The translations under genes were made by a program, and so were the position numbers. 64,000 nucleotides of DNA from JACCXG01 sp963717745 (lineage in GTDB: Bacteria; Acidobacteriota; Vicinamibacteria; Vicinamibacterales; 2-12-FULL-66-21). This document shows, piece after piece, positions 8,877 to 17,169 of the stretch. Every line of letters starts with the position of its first letter. The stretch's first letter is position 1. Below the pieces are notes generated by a model, which worked only from the letters and a program-made list of their open reading frames with translations, was not told the DNA's origin and did no database searches. Location: contig CAVQXJ010000002.1 in NCBI GenBank assembly GCA_963717745.1, forward strand, positions 186,001-250,000. Reading direction: 5' to 3'.

Positions 8877-9347
8877 GTCGCCTCGATGAGATCCGCGGCA
8901 TCGATCCGGAGCGCGACATCGACTGGCTGCGCGGGACCGTGCACGTCATCGGCAAGTTCCGCAAGGAACGCGACGTGCCGATGCAGCCGGATGCCCGGGC
9001 GGCGTTGGAGGAACAGCTCCAGGAGGAAGGCAAGCTGTGGAGGCAGAATCCGCAGCGGCTACGTGAAGTGCTGGCGCAAGGGCTCGGTGCGGGCGAAGAT
9101 TCCGTCGCTGACCCCGCACGTGCTGCGCCACACCTTCGGCACGCGCTGGCTTCAGGCCGGCGGCGACATCTACAAGCTGTCGAGGATCCTCGGACACTCG
9201 AGCGTCGCGGTGACCGAAGCACACTATGCGCACCTGCTGAAGGAGGATCTCGTGGCCGCGAGCCAGCAGGTAAAGATTCCTGTCGCGCCGAGGTCCGGCG
9301 GCAATGTCGTAAGGCTGCGACCTCGACAGAGCGCGGGACAGAGTTGA
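8877..9347 (+). pseudogene. Tyrosine recombinase (integrase) catalytic-domain remnant
   Basis: Two overlapping frames make one integrase. The first (8877 to about 9085) reads RLDEIRGIDPERDIDWLRG and GKFRKERDVPM. A frameshift leads to LTPHVLRHTFGTRWLQAGG, ILGHSSVAVTEAHYAHL. The catalytic set HxxR, the LGH histidine and the nucleophile Tyr in HYAHL is present. The N-terminal core-binding half is missing upstream, where 8766-8876 holds no coding signal. This is the only mobile-element enzyme in the accessory region. Confidence 0.8.
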
Positions 9348-9398
9348 GGAAGGTGTCCGGATCGCGGCGTCGCCGGTCTGTCCGGTGCGGCAAGGATC

Positions 9399-9695
9399 TC
9401 ATTCTTCGAGCAACGTTTGAAGGTCACGGTTGCCGTGCAACATACGAATGATTTCAAGCGGCTTCGTGTCGGGACGGTAGATCAGCATGATCCTGAGCAC
9501 CAACCAGAATCGTACGTCCTGGGGAGTGAGGGCGAGCCGAAGATGGCCGATTCCTGGGTTGTCGGCGAGGAGCAGCATCGCATCGTCAAGTGCGTGCACG
9601 ACGTTCAGGGCGGCACTCGGATTGTCGCCTTCGAAGTACTTCAGGATCTTCAGCAGGTCGCCCGTGGCGGCCCGCGTGAGGACGAACTCGCTTAC
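9399..9695 (-). CDS. parE: ParE/RelE-family toxin with a mutated start codon
   Basis: The frame encodes SEFVLTRAATGDLLKILKYF, NPSAALNVVHALDDAMLLLADNPGIGH and LIIYRPDT-like strands, then EIIRMLHGNRDLQTLLEE, the fold and conserved tail of ParE toxins (gyrase poisons). It overlaps the antitoxin stop. The expected start at 9695-9693 is GTA where GTG would give the usual VSEF opening. The same base turns the antitoxin stop from TGA into TAA. The next usable start (GTG 9599) would remove a third of the fold. The toxin is therefore likely untranslated or very weakly translated. Confidence 0.75.
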   Translation of the reverse strand, partial: VSEFVLTRAATGDLLKILKYFEGDNPSAALNVVHALDDAMLLLADNPGIGHLRLALTPQDVRFWLVLRIMLIYRPDTKPLEIIRMLHGNRDLQTLLEE

Positions 9696-9973
9696 GGTGC
9701 TGATCGGAGTTTCTGTCTGAGTTCCTCGAAGAATGCCCGACCGTCGCTCAGCTGGCCGGCCTTCGCCTGCTCGACGCCGATTTCGATCTCGTGTCGCAGT
9801 TCGGTGAGCACGGCCTCGCGGTCCTGCTCTCGCTCCTCGAGAAGGTGGAGACCTTCTCGCACGGCCTCACTGGCTGTCGCGAATCGTCCCGATGCGACGC
9901 GCTCTTGGATGAACGCTTCGAGCTGCGGCGTCAAGGTGATCGTCAGCTGCGGGAACTTCGACACATTCACCAT
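9692..9973 (-). CDS. parD: ParD-family antitoxin (ribbon-helix-helix)
   Basis: A 93-residue CopG/ParD antitoxin. The N-terminal strand LTITLTPQLEAFIQERVASGRF and helices ASEAVREGLHLLEERE make the DNA-binding ribbon-helix-helix. The C-terminal part (ELRHEIEIGVEQAKAGQLSDG) is the toxin-binding tail, ending in LRQKLRSAP. It normally represses its own operon and neutralises ParE. ATG 9973; its TAA stop overlaps the toxin frame by 4 bases, the classic translational coupling arrangement. Confidence 0.9.
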   Translation of the reverse strand: MVNVSKFPQLTITLTPQLEAFIQERVASGRFATASEAVREGLHLLEEREQDREAVLTELRHEIEIGVEQAKAGQLSDGRAFFEELRQKLRSAP

Positions 9974-10009
9974 TCTTTCATGGCGTCGCGCGGATCCGGT
10001 GCGCGAGTC

Positions 10010-10315
10010 TCAATCGTCTCCACGATCCTCATCGATCAGCTGCTTTGGCGTTCCGCGCCGAAGACGGGTGTCCGGCCAATCCTCGAACGCATCGCGTCGC
10101 TCCAGTGGCGGTCGCATCACGCCAGTGGAGATGAGTTCATCGAATCGACGCTTCACCTCCTCATGCGGCACGTCCAAGCCTGCATCGAGTTCCGCGATGC
10201 CGCGTTCCATCTTAGAGATGAACACGAGCGTCTCGATCACGTCGTCGATCATCGCGATCAGCCGGCAGCTGTCGCAGCAGTTGATGATGCGATCGCGCGT
10301 GAGTCGGACGGACAC
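10010..10315 (-). CDS. Small hypothetical protein, antitoxin-like
   Basis: 101 residues from GTG 10315; a start at the internal Met of MIDDVIETLVF is also possible. The stretch MERGIAELDAGLDVPHEEVKRRF resembles the C-terminal toxin-binding helix of ParD/RelB-type antitoxins. No DNA-binding domain is recognised. It ends 36 bases before parD on the same strand, so the three genes may form one transcript. It could be a remnant of a second antitoxin. Low certainty. Confidence 0.4.
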   Translation of the reverse strand: MSVRLTRDRIINCCDSCRLIAMIDDVIETLVFISKMERGIAELDAGLDVPHEEVKRRFDELISTGVMRPPLERRDAFEDWPDTRLRRGTPKQLIDEDRGDD

Positions 10316-10934
10316 AATCGAATCTTACGCGTGGTCGCCCTCAGTCACCGTGCCCCACGGCGGTTGGCCGCATGGGTGGTCACAAATTTGGTCACACGAA
10401 TTTTCAGACCCTGAAAAGTATTGGGAAATCAGCGTATTTCGCGCTCTCTGGGGCTTGCCTTGGGCGCAGGGGTCGCTGGCCTGCCCGCCGTGGCCTTTGG
10501 CAAGGTGGGTTCGAATTCAGTCGTCCCGACGACGTTCTCAGAAATCCTCACACACCCCACAATCACCCGCGACCTCGAGTGGCCACGCGGCCAGGAATTC
10601 GCCGCGATGCGGAACGCTGGTGAGTGCGGCAACGGATGTGATGGCGGCCCAGCCGACGTGCGAGGCGCTCATGGTTGAGCAGGGTAACACTGACGTGGAC
10701 AGCCGGCCGTCGGTGACCGTAACGATAGCGCGGCTCTCATCGCCGTGGACGCTCAGAAGCTATGGGCGACGACGTGGCAATTGATCGTGGACACTGTGAA
10801 ACTCGGTCGCGGTCCAGTGGTGTCAGCCGTGACGTGGACTTTCAGGTGGCGTTCAACGCGATGGGCGCCGCCGACGTCGACCGGATCGCGTTCGGCGGCT
10901 GACCGCGACGATGGACTCGGATTGTTCCCGTCGA
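10316..10934. other. Region without a supportable gene
   Basis: About 620 bases with only short frames of poor composition on both strands. A small perfect hairpin (TTTTCAG-acc-CTGAAAA) lies near 10402-10418, and GGGTTCGAATTC at about 10508 looks superficially like a tRNA T loop but lacks a pairing stem. Confidence 0.4.
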
Positions 10935-11443
10935 CTAGGGTACTCGGCGCTGAATCCTCCATACCATGGTCGCCAACAGGGCGTAAGTGATGACCATGAA
11001 AGGCGAGGCAACGAACCACGCTCGTACAGTCGATTCGCTAACGCTTCGAATTCCTGGGACGAAGGGCCAAATGGAGAACGCCGCCTCTCCAACGAGTATC
11101 ACCAGCCCTCTAGGCTTACTGCGATCGCTCGCGCGAGGTCGATGAACCGCGTGCGAGGCCGAGCCTTGGCTCCCGCGTGCACCTGTCGCTGGAGGGCTCC
11201 GTGGCCCCAGAGCAGAATCGGTACGGCATATCGAAGCTTCCAAATCACTCCGGGACGCGAACTTGATTCGGCGATCCATTCACGTGTGAACAGTTCACGA
11301 GCGTCGGTCTCCCTCAGCTTGCCCGCGGCTCGCCTCAGAGCCTTCGCCAACCAGATGGGGATCAGAATGCCGAGGTCATTGCTGATGACGTTCACCAATA
11401 CTGGAATGACCACCATGGCGATGAGCCAAGCGATGAGGGTCAT
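10935..11443 (-). CDS. Membrane protein of a PadR-linked pair, frameshifted
   Basis: Frame 1 from ATG 11443 gives MTLIAWLIAMVVIPVLVNV, a first transmembrane helix, and a cytoplasmic part (AKALRRAAGKLRETDARELF). It runs into a stop near 11099. A one-base shift at about 11105-11115 continues as RGLVILVGEAAFSIWPFVPG and WFVASPFMVITYALLATMVW, two further membrane segments, to TAG 10935. The start overlaps the stop of the PadR gene by ATGA, so the two are translationally coupled. The function is unknown; PadR regulators commonly control an adjacent membrane gene. Confidence 0.6.
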
Positions 11444-11769
11444 CCTGACGTCTCCTGTAGGGCGGCCCACGGGCTTACGGCGCTGACCTCACGGCCGGCA
11501 AACTCAGCGCCGGCGGCGGTCAACCGGTAGAGCCGTCGCTGTGGCCGTCCAAGGACGCTGGGATTGTCGGTCTTCCATGCGGCCTCCAGGAAACCGGCCT
11601 ACTCCAACCGATACAGGAGCGGGTACATGGTGCCGGAGCTGATGCCCGCACGGTCCATCACATCGGCGCCGGCGAGCTGTGCTCGAACGCTCTCGCGGTG
11701 AGCCTCGAAGAAGGCGCGGAGCACCTTCGGTGTGCTGAACGTCATCTTGATCAGCTGCTTATCACCCAT
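11440..11769 (-). pseudogene. PadR-family transcriptional regulator with in-frame amber codon
   Basis: Not a single open frame. ATG 11769 gives MGDKQLIKMTFSTPKVLRAF then GISSGTMYPLLYRLE, the winged helix of PadR. Codon 57 is TAG (11601-11599) where relatives have a Glu or Gln. Reading on gives AGFLEAAW, LGRPQRRLYRLTAAGAEFA, the wing and last helix. The frame ends in TGA overlapping the ATG of the membrane gene. Everything but one codon is intact, so this is either a recent nonsense mutation or a base-call error. Confidence 0.75.
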
Positions 11770-12146
11770 GCGCCCAGTAGCCTACATAGCTAGGTCGAGT
11801 ATCGTCAATAAGGGGAATTGGCACCGGTGAGGGGGCGCTGGCTGGTCGGCGCGAGTTCCGAACGGGTTCGGTGCCCAACCGGTGGGCGCTCGCGATTCGG
11901 GCGGAGACGTCGAGTGGGTGCCATACGGCTGCACGCTGCAGCCGGCACACGCCTGCGATCAGGTGCGAGACGAGGGCGGAGCATCATCGCACAATGGCGC
12001 GTGGAACTCGCGCCGAGGGTGAGCCGATGACGCTGTCCCATGCTTGAACTACTTCAAATACCCCAAAGATTGGAACGACGGCGCTTGGGACATCCTCTCA
12101 TTGGCACATGTGGTGAAGACACGCCTCGAAGGAGGTAGAGTCAGCC
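11770..12146. promoter_or_regulatory. Intergenic region upstream of padR-like gene and TOTE gene
   Basis: Divergent control region of about 375 bases. CCTACATAGCTAGG at about 11780-11793 is an imperfect palindrome just upstream of the PadR start and is a candidate operator for it. AGGAGG at about 12130-12135 lies 11 bases before GTG 12147 and is the ribosome-binding site of the TOTE gene. No other gene is seen. Confidence 0.35.
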
Positions 12147-14978
12147 GTGGTTGACCATCGGTCGCCGTCCGAGGACAAGATCCGCGTCTTCCGGTCACTC
12201 TTCCGCGGTCGGGAGGATGTGTACCCGCGCCGGTTCGAGAGTCGGAAGACGGGCCGGTCAGGCTACGCGCCGGCCTGCGCAAACGAGTGGGTACGCGGAA
12301 TCTGCGAGAAGCCTCGCATCAAGTGCGCCGAGTGTCCTCACAGGCGATTCCTCCCAGTGACCGACACCGTGATGTGGTGGCACCTCTCCGGTGCTGACGA
12401 CGCTGGAGAGCCTTTCGTGGCGGGTGTCTATCCGCTGCTGCTCGATGAGACATGCTTCTTCATCGCAGCGGATTTCGACAAGGTCGGCTGGGAGCAGGAT
12501 GCCCTGGCCTTCGTCAGCGCCTGCCGCCGGCTGAATCTTCCCGCCGCTCTCGAACGTTCGAGGTCTGGATGTGGCGGGCACGTGTGGCTGTTCTTCGACG
12601 AGGCTCTGCCGGCCTCGCTGGCTCGGCGTCTGGCCTCACACGTGCTGACCGAAGCCATGGAGGATCGACCTGACATCGGACTGGACTCGTACAATCGGTT
12701 GTTTCCCAGCCAGGACACGCTGCCCCACGGCGGGTTCGGCAACCTGATCGCTTTGCCGCTCCAGAAGCGGGCGCGCGACCAAGGCAACAGCGTGTTTCTC
12801 GACGAGAACCTGATCCCATGGCTGGATCAATGGGCTTTCCTGGCGAGCTTGCGCCGGATTGGCCGCGCGCAGGTAGAGGCTGTCGTTCAGGATGCTGAGC
12901 GCCATGGTCGGATTCTCGGCGTTCGTCTGCCGCCTGACGATGAGGATGCTGAACCCTGGGCGGCGCCTCCGTCTCGGCGACAACCAGTCCCGCTCCTGGC
13001 TGGCGAGCTGCCGACGAATCTCGAGCTGGTCCTCGGCAATCAGATCTATATCGCCAAAGAGGGGCTCCATCCGGGTCTCAGGAACCGGCTGCTTCGCCTG
13101 GCGGCATTTCAGAATCCTGAGTTCTACAAAGCTCAGGCAATGCGGTTGTCCACCTACCAGAAGCCGCGTGTGATCGCGTGCGCCGAGGATCACGGGCACC
13201 ACATTGCGTTGCCCCGCGGCTGCCTCGAGGACATTCGACAGACACTTGGATCGCTTGGCATTCATCTGACCGCTCGGGATGAGCGCTGCGGTGGGACATC
13301 TCTCGATATCGCCTTCTGCGGCGAGTTGCGTCCGGAACAGCAAGCCGCGGCGGACGCGCTTCTGAAGCACGACACCGGGGTACTGGCGGCGACGACGGCC
13401 TTCGGGAAGACGGTGGTTGCTGCGTCGCTTATTGCCCAGCGCGGCGTGAACACGCTCGTTCTCGTCCATCGTCGCCAGCTACTCGACCAGTGGATCGATC
13501 GGCTCTCGACCTTCCTCGGCCTGTCTGTCAAGTCGATCGGCCGCATCGGCGGGGGACGAGACCGTCCCTCCGGAATCGTCGACGTGGCAGTGATTCAGAG
13601 CCTCTTCCGGAAAGGCGTCGTCGACGACCGCGTCGCAGACTACGGTCACCTGATCATCGACGAGTGCCACCATCTCTCGGCGCACAGCTTCGAGCAAGTG
13701 GCTCGCCAGGCGAAAGCGCGTTTCGTGCTGGGGTTGTCCGCGACCGTCGCGCGCAAGGACGGGCATCACCCGATCATCTTCATGCAGTGCGGGCCCGTGC
13801 GGCACCGCGTGAATGCCAGGGTGCAGGCGGCGGCCCGTCCGTTCGAGCACTACGCGCTCGTGCAACCGACGTCGTTCCAGCCGGCCCGCACGGCGGAGTC
13901 CGACCAGCGTCGCGAGTTCCAGGCTCTGTATCAGGAGCTTGTCGACGATGACGCCCGCACCCGGCGCATCTGCGACGACGTCACGCAGTCGGTCCGCGAC
14001 GGCCGTTCTCCGCTGGTTCTCACCGAGCGCAACGAGCACCTGGACCGCCTCGAGCAGGGCCTCGCGGACGGCGTTCAACATCTGGTTGTCCTGCGAGCAG
14101 GTCTTGGCAAGAAGCAACGACAGGCCGTTACCGAGAAACTAGCGCTCATCCCCCGGGACGAGCCGCGAGTGATCCTCGCCACCGGCAAGTACGTGGGCGA
14201 AGGGTTCGACGATCCTCGCCTCGACACGCTGTTCCTCACGTTGCCGGTCTCATGGCGAGGGACCATCGCTCAATACGCGGGACGCCTGCACCGACTCTAC
14301 GACGGCAAGCGCGAAGTGCGCGTCTACGATTACGCCGATCTCAATGTGCCGATGCTGGCGCGGATGTTCGACAGGCGCTGTCGAGGTTACGAGGCTGTCG
14401 GCTACACCGTTCTACTCCCTGCCAGCGCGATTCCTGGCTGGCCCACCGACGTCATCCTGCCGTCAGACCCGGTGTGGAAGCGTGACTACTCGGGCAGCGT
14501 CCGGCGGCTGGTGCGCGACGGCGTCGACACGCCGCTGGCCAGCCTGTTCGCCCACGTGGCGCGGACGGTCCCGCCTGATGCGGACGGCGCACAGCGCGCG
14601 CGGAGTTCCACGGAGGCGTTTCTCTACAGGAGACTGGAGACGCTTACGGAAACCAAGGGCCGTTTCGCTGTCAACGCGACCTTGCCGGTCCCGTTCGATG
14701 GCATGGGGAACCTGGAAGTCGACCTCCTGTGTGCCGACGCACGAGTGGCTGTGGAACTGGACGGCGCTCAGCATCTTGCCGACCCGGCTGCGTATCGCCG
14801 CGATCGGCGGAAGGATCAGTTGCTCCAGGAGGACGGGTATTTGGTGCTGCGCTTCCTCGCTGAAGACGTCGGCAAAGAACTGGATATGGTGCTCGGTGCG
14901 ATCGTGCGAGCCTTGAGCCAGCGCGGCACGATCGCGTCGGGCACGAGACTGAACTTCGTCAGGGGAGGGCGCCCGTGA
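12147..14978 (+). CDS. TOTE conflict-system protein: AEP primase, SF2 helicase and C-terminal nuclease in one chain
   Basis: A 943-residue multidomain enzyme. Residues 1-250 match the archaeo-eukaryotic primase domain of TOTE systems: FRSLFRGREDVYPRRFE, a four-Cys cluster (C44, C53, C60, C63), metal-binding D109 and D111 in AADFDK, and the GGHVWLFF histidine motif near 145. Residues about 390-760 are a superfamily 2 helicase: TTAFGKT (416-422), DECH (505-508), GLSAT (529-533) and QYAGRLHR. Residues about 840-930 (NLEVDLLCADARVAVELDG, RRDRRKDQLL, GYLVLRFL) fit a DUF559/Vsr-like PD-(D/E)xK endonuclease. GTG 12147 is supported by AGGAGG. TOTE systems are predicted to attack invading nucleic acids; the activity here is inference. 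Confidence 0.85.
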   Translation: MVDHRSPSEDKIRVFRSLFRGREDVYPRRFESRKTGRSGYAPACANEWVRGICEKPRIKCAECPHRRFLPVTDTVMWWHLSGADDAGEPFVAGVYPLLLDETCFFIAADFDKVGWEQDALAFVSACRRLNLPAALERSRSGCGGHVWLFFDEALPASLARRLASHVLTEAMEDRPDIGLDSYNRLFPSQDTLPHGGFGNLIALPLQKRARDQGNSVFLDENLIPWLDQWAFLASLRRIGRAQVEAVVQDAERHGRILGVRLPPDDEDAEPWAAPPSRRQPVPLLAGELPTNLELVLGNQIYIAKEGLHPGLRNRLLRLAAFQNPEFYKAQAMRLSTYQKPRVIACAEDHGHHIALPRGCLEDIRQTLGSLGIHLTARDERCGGTSLDIAFCGELRPEQQAAADALLKHDTGVLAATTAFGKTVVAASLIAQRGVNTLVLVHRRQLLDQWIDRLSTFLGLSVKSIGRIGGGRDRPSGIVDVAVIQSLFRKGVVDDRVADYGHLIIDECHHLSAHSFEQVARQAKARFVLGLSATVARKDGHHPIIFMQCGPVRHRVNARVQAAARPFEHYALVQPTSFQPARTAESDQRREFQALYQELVDDDARTRRICDDVTQSVRDGRSPLVLTERNEHLDRLEQGLADGVQHLVVLRAGLGKKQRQAVTEKLALIPRDEPRVILATGKYVGEGFDDPRLDTLFLTLPVSWRGTIAQYAGRLHRLYDGKREVRVYDYADLNVPMLARMFDRRCRGYEAVGYTVLLPASAIPGWPTDVILPSDPVWKRDYSGSVRRLVRDGVDTPLASLFAHVARTVPPDADGAQRARSSTEAFLYRRLETLTETKGRFAVNATLPVPFDGMGNLEVDLLCADARVAVELDGAQHLADPAAYRRDRRKDQLLQEDGYLVLRFLAEDVGKELDMVLGAIVRALSQRGTIASGTRLNFVRGGRP

Positions 14979-15111
14979 GGACTCTACGCGGGAATCTCGG
15001 TACTATGCCAAGCTGGATGACATCCCCCATGGCCGCGCAACGTAAACCCAATGGCATCCGACAAGCCCGCGGCGGTTCAATCGGACACGCGGCGATGTGT
15101 AGGAGGATGCG

Positions 15112-15570
15112 GTGACGGGAGTGAGCACGATGACCAAAATGACAACGAAAGTGCCTTCGCATCTCTGGCTGGTCGGAGTGATAGCCGTGCTGTTCAACGC
15201 CATCGGTGCATTCGACTATGTGATGAGCATGGCGCAGGGTGCCAGTTACATGGCCCGCGCGGGCATGACGCCGGCGCAAATTGCACACTATCAGCAGATG
15301 CCGATCTGGATGACTGCGGTATGGACCATAGGTGTGTGGGGCGCCATGCTGGGTTCAGTGCTCATTCTGCTGCGCAACAAGCTGGCCTTTCCGGTCTTCG
15401 CCGTGTCCCTGGCGGCATTTCTGGTCAGCCTGATCTACACCTATGTCCTGACTGACGGCGGCGAGATCATGGGCCAAGGCATGGCGATTACGAGTGTCGT
15501 CATCACGGCGCTGCTGCTGTTCTTCATGTGGTACTCGTGGATGATGACGAAGCGGAGCGTGCTCCGCTAG
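15112..15570 (+). CDS. Four-helix integral membrane protein
   Basis: 152 residues with four hydrophobic segments: LWLVGVIAVLFNAIGAF, MTAVWTIGVWGAMLGSVLIL, FAVSLAAFLVSLIYTYVL and SVVITALLLFFMWY. The opening PSHLWLVGVI...GAFDYVM is shared by a family of small uncharacterised membrane proteins often called sugar-transporter-like. AGGAGG at 15101 supports GTG 15112; ATG 15130 is an alternative start. It sits between the intact and collapsed TOTE copies, 9 bases before the latter. A link to the TOTE element is not shown. Confidence 0.7.
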   Translation: MTGVSTMTKMTTKVPSHLWLVGVIAVLFNAIGAFDYVMSMAQGASYMARAGMTPAQIAHYQQMPIWMTAVWTIGVWGAMLGSVLILLRNKLAFPVFAVSLAAFLVSLIYTYVLTDGGEIMGQGMAITSVVITALLLFFMWYSWMMTKRSVLR

Positions 15571-15578
15571 CCACACCG

Positions 15579-16340
15579 ATGGACCGGACTTCTGGCCCTG
15601 TCGATCGCACGTCCTCCTCCCAGGCCAAGATTGCCTTCTTCCGGTCGCTCTTCCGCGGGCGCGAAGACGTCTACCCTCGTCGATTTCACAGCCGCAAGAC
15701 AGGAAGGTCCGGCTACGCGCCTGCGTGCGCCAACGAATGGGTGCGCGGCATCTGCGAGAACCCCCGCATTAAGTGCGCCGAGTGTCCCCACCGTCGATTC
15801 CTGCCAGTCACCGAACGAGGTCATCCGATGGCACCTGTCCGGCCACGACGAGGCGGGCCAGCCCTTCGTCGCCGGCGTTTACCCGATGCTCTTCGAGGAG
15901 ACGTGCCACTTTCTGGCGGTTGATTTCGACAGGGCGAACTGGGCTGAGGATGCCGGCGCGTTCCTCGATACCTGCCGTCGCCTGGATCTTCAGGCTGGAC
16001 TCGAACGGTCACGATCCGGGCGCGGCGTGCACGTGTGGCTCTTGTTCGATGAGGCCGTTCGATGGTGTCGGGACGCTGGAGGTCGATCTCCTGTGCGCGG
16101 ATGCCCGCGTGGCGGTGGAGTTGGACGGTGGCCAGCATCTGGCGGATCCGGTTGCGTATCGCCGCGACCGGCGTAAGGCCAGTTGCAGGAGAACGGCTAC
16201 CTGGCCCTGCGATTCCTTGTGAAGACGTCGGCCGGGAGTTGGGCCTGGTGCTCGATGCCATCTCGAGAGCGCTCAGTCACCGCGAATCAGCGATTCCGAC
16301 GACGGCCCCGCTGAACTTCGTGAGACGCGGGCGAACGTAA
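15579..16340 (+). pseudogene. Collapsed second TOTE copy: primase N-terminus joined to nuclease C-terminus
   Basis: From ATG 15579 the sequence repeats the N-terminus of the intact TOTE protein (FRSLFRGREDVYPRRFHSRK). It shifts frame at about 15810-15815 and continues as RWHLSGHDEAGQPFVAGVYP, AVDFDRANW to VWLLFDEA. At about 16055 it jumps directly to FDGVGTLEVDLLCADARVAVELDGG, equivalent to residues about 845 onward of the intact copy, so the whole helicase is deleted. Two further frameshifts near 16178 and 16222 precede the end NFVRRGRT. Identity is high but clearly divergent, so it is not a copy of the neighbour made yesterday. Confidence 0.85.
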
Positions 16341-16698
16341 CTGAAAATGTGGTCAGCCGCATTGCTGTAGTCGACTCCACAGGCCAACGCCATCAGACCC
16401 ACCACGATCTCGTCGGCCACTCTGACGACGGCGTACCGGGCGACATCGGTGTCAGCGACGTCGTCCACAGCATGATCCTCGAGGACTCGGAGGGCCAGCT
16501 TCACACGAGCGACGTTCTCGGGAGAGGCGTCGATCAGGAGGTCGATGTCATTGGTGGTTCGCGCACCGCCGTGGGCGATCACGGCAACGCCCCCGATGAG
16601 GAGGTAGCGGCCCCGGCGTCGTTCAGCGCGCGGCAGATCCGGACGAGGTCTTCGATTTGAGGCTCGCGTGCGTACGGGCCATCGTGCGCGTCATCCAC
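16341..16698 (-). pseudogene. Nucleotidyltransferase (MNT/AbiEii-like), truncated and frameshifted
   Basis: GTG 16698 begins PQIEDLVRICRALNDAG. A one-base shift in a G/C run near 16605 restores RYLLIGGVAVIAHGGARTTNDIDLLID, the GG...D-x-D signature of minimal nucleotidyltransferases, then VRVADEIVVGLMALACGVDY. After Asp-Tyr the frame runs into sequence antisense to the end of the collapsed TOTE copy. The natural C-terminus (usually about 30-40 more residues) is missing. It overlaps the upstream 71-codon gene. Confidence 0.65.
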
Positions 16699-16838
16699 GC
16701 GTCCGCCTCCTCGAAACTGTCGAAACGGTACACGCCTCGTGGCACCACGTCCCCGGTGCCACGTACTGCAGCGAGTGTGTGCTGGAGAGTGCCTGAGTTG
16801 CCGCCGCTCACTCGCCGACGCCCGACCGTCTTGATCAT
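16623..16838 (-). CDS. Small partner protein of the nucleotidyltransferase, possible antitoxin
   Basis: 71 residues from ATG 16838. The C-terminal half VPRGVYRFDSFEEADAWMTR resembles a small family found directly upstream of, and overlapping, this type of nucleotidyltransferase gene in other bacteria. Here the overlap is about 75 bases. By position it could be the antitoxin or a regulatory partner. No DNA-binding motif is evident. The family name is unknown to me. Confidence 0.5.
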   Translation of the reverse strand: MIKTVGRRRVSGGNSGTLQHTLAAVRGTGDVVPRGVYRFDSFEEADAWMTRTMARTHASLKSKTSSGSAAR

Positions 16839-16868
16839 CGGGGCAATTGTACATGCCGCAAAGGAGCA

Positions 16869-17114
16869 TTGCTGCCGGAGCACCCCTACCTGTACTGCGA
16901 TTCGTTGCTGGAGGCGTGGGCAGGTTGGACCGAACCGCCCTGGCCCCGGATCCTTCTGAAGGGCTGTCCGGTGCACCTCTACGCGGCCCGCGCGAAGCTC
17001 GCAAGGATGGCGTTCGTCCACGCACGTCAACGCTTCGGGATGATGGATGTGCGACGGGCGCTGCGGCTGTCGACCGACGGCACGCCCGGATTCCCGGTCC
17101 GGATCTACAGATAG
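16869..17114 (+). CDS. Small hypothetical frame ending in the 110-bp repeat
   Basis: 81 codons with moderate protein-like composition (LLEAWAGWTEPPWPRILL, then ARAKLARMAFVHARQRF), ending STDGTPGFPVRIYR. The last 20 or so codons lie inside a repeat also present at 6962-7071. No ribosome-binding site stands out. It may be the tail of a lost gene rather than a functional one. Confidence 0.25.
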   Translation: MLPEHPYLYCDSLLEAWAGWTEPPWPRILLKGCPVHLYAARAKLARMAFVHARQRFGMMDVRRALRLSTDGTPGFPVRIYR

Positions 17115-17157
17115 ACAGGAAGGCACCCCGCAGCAGCCGACCACGCTTTTCCTGCCG
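17048..17157 (+). repeat. 110-bp dispersed repeat, copy 2
   Basis: Ungapped match to 6962-7071. It lies 12 bases before the left edge of the second GH10 duplication, whereas copy 1 lies before the glycine-zipper gene. Both copies therefore face the 3' end of a minus-strand gene, and the CAGGAA...TTCCTG inverted pair could serve as a terminator there. Confidence 0.6.
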
Positions 17158-17169
17158 TGGAAGGCCTAC

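Noticed and set aside
10500..10540. Possible tRNA T loop (GGGTTCGAATTC)
   Set aside because: No pairing stem on either side and no acceptor or anticodon arm.
11805..12041. Short frames in the gap before the TOTE gene
   Set aside because: Arg/Pro-rich composition on both strands and no ribosome-binding site.
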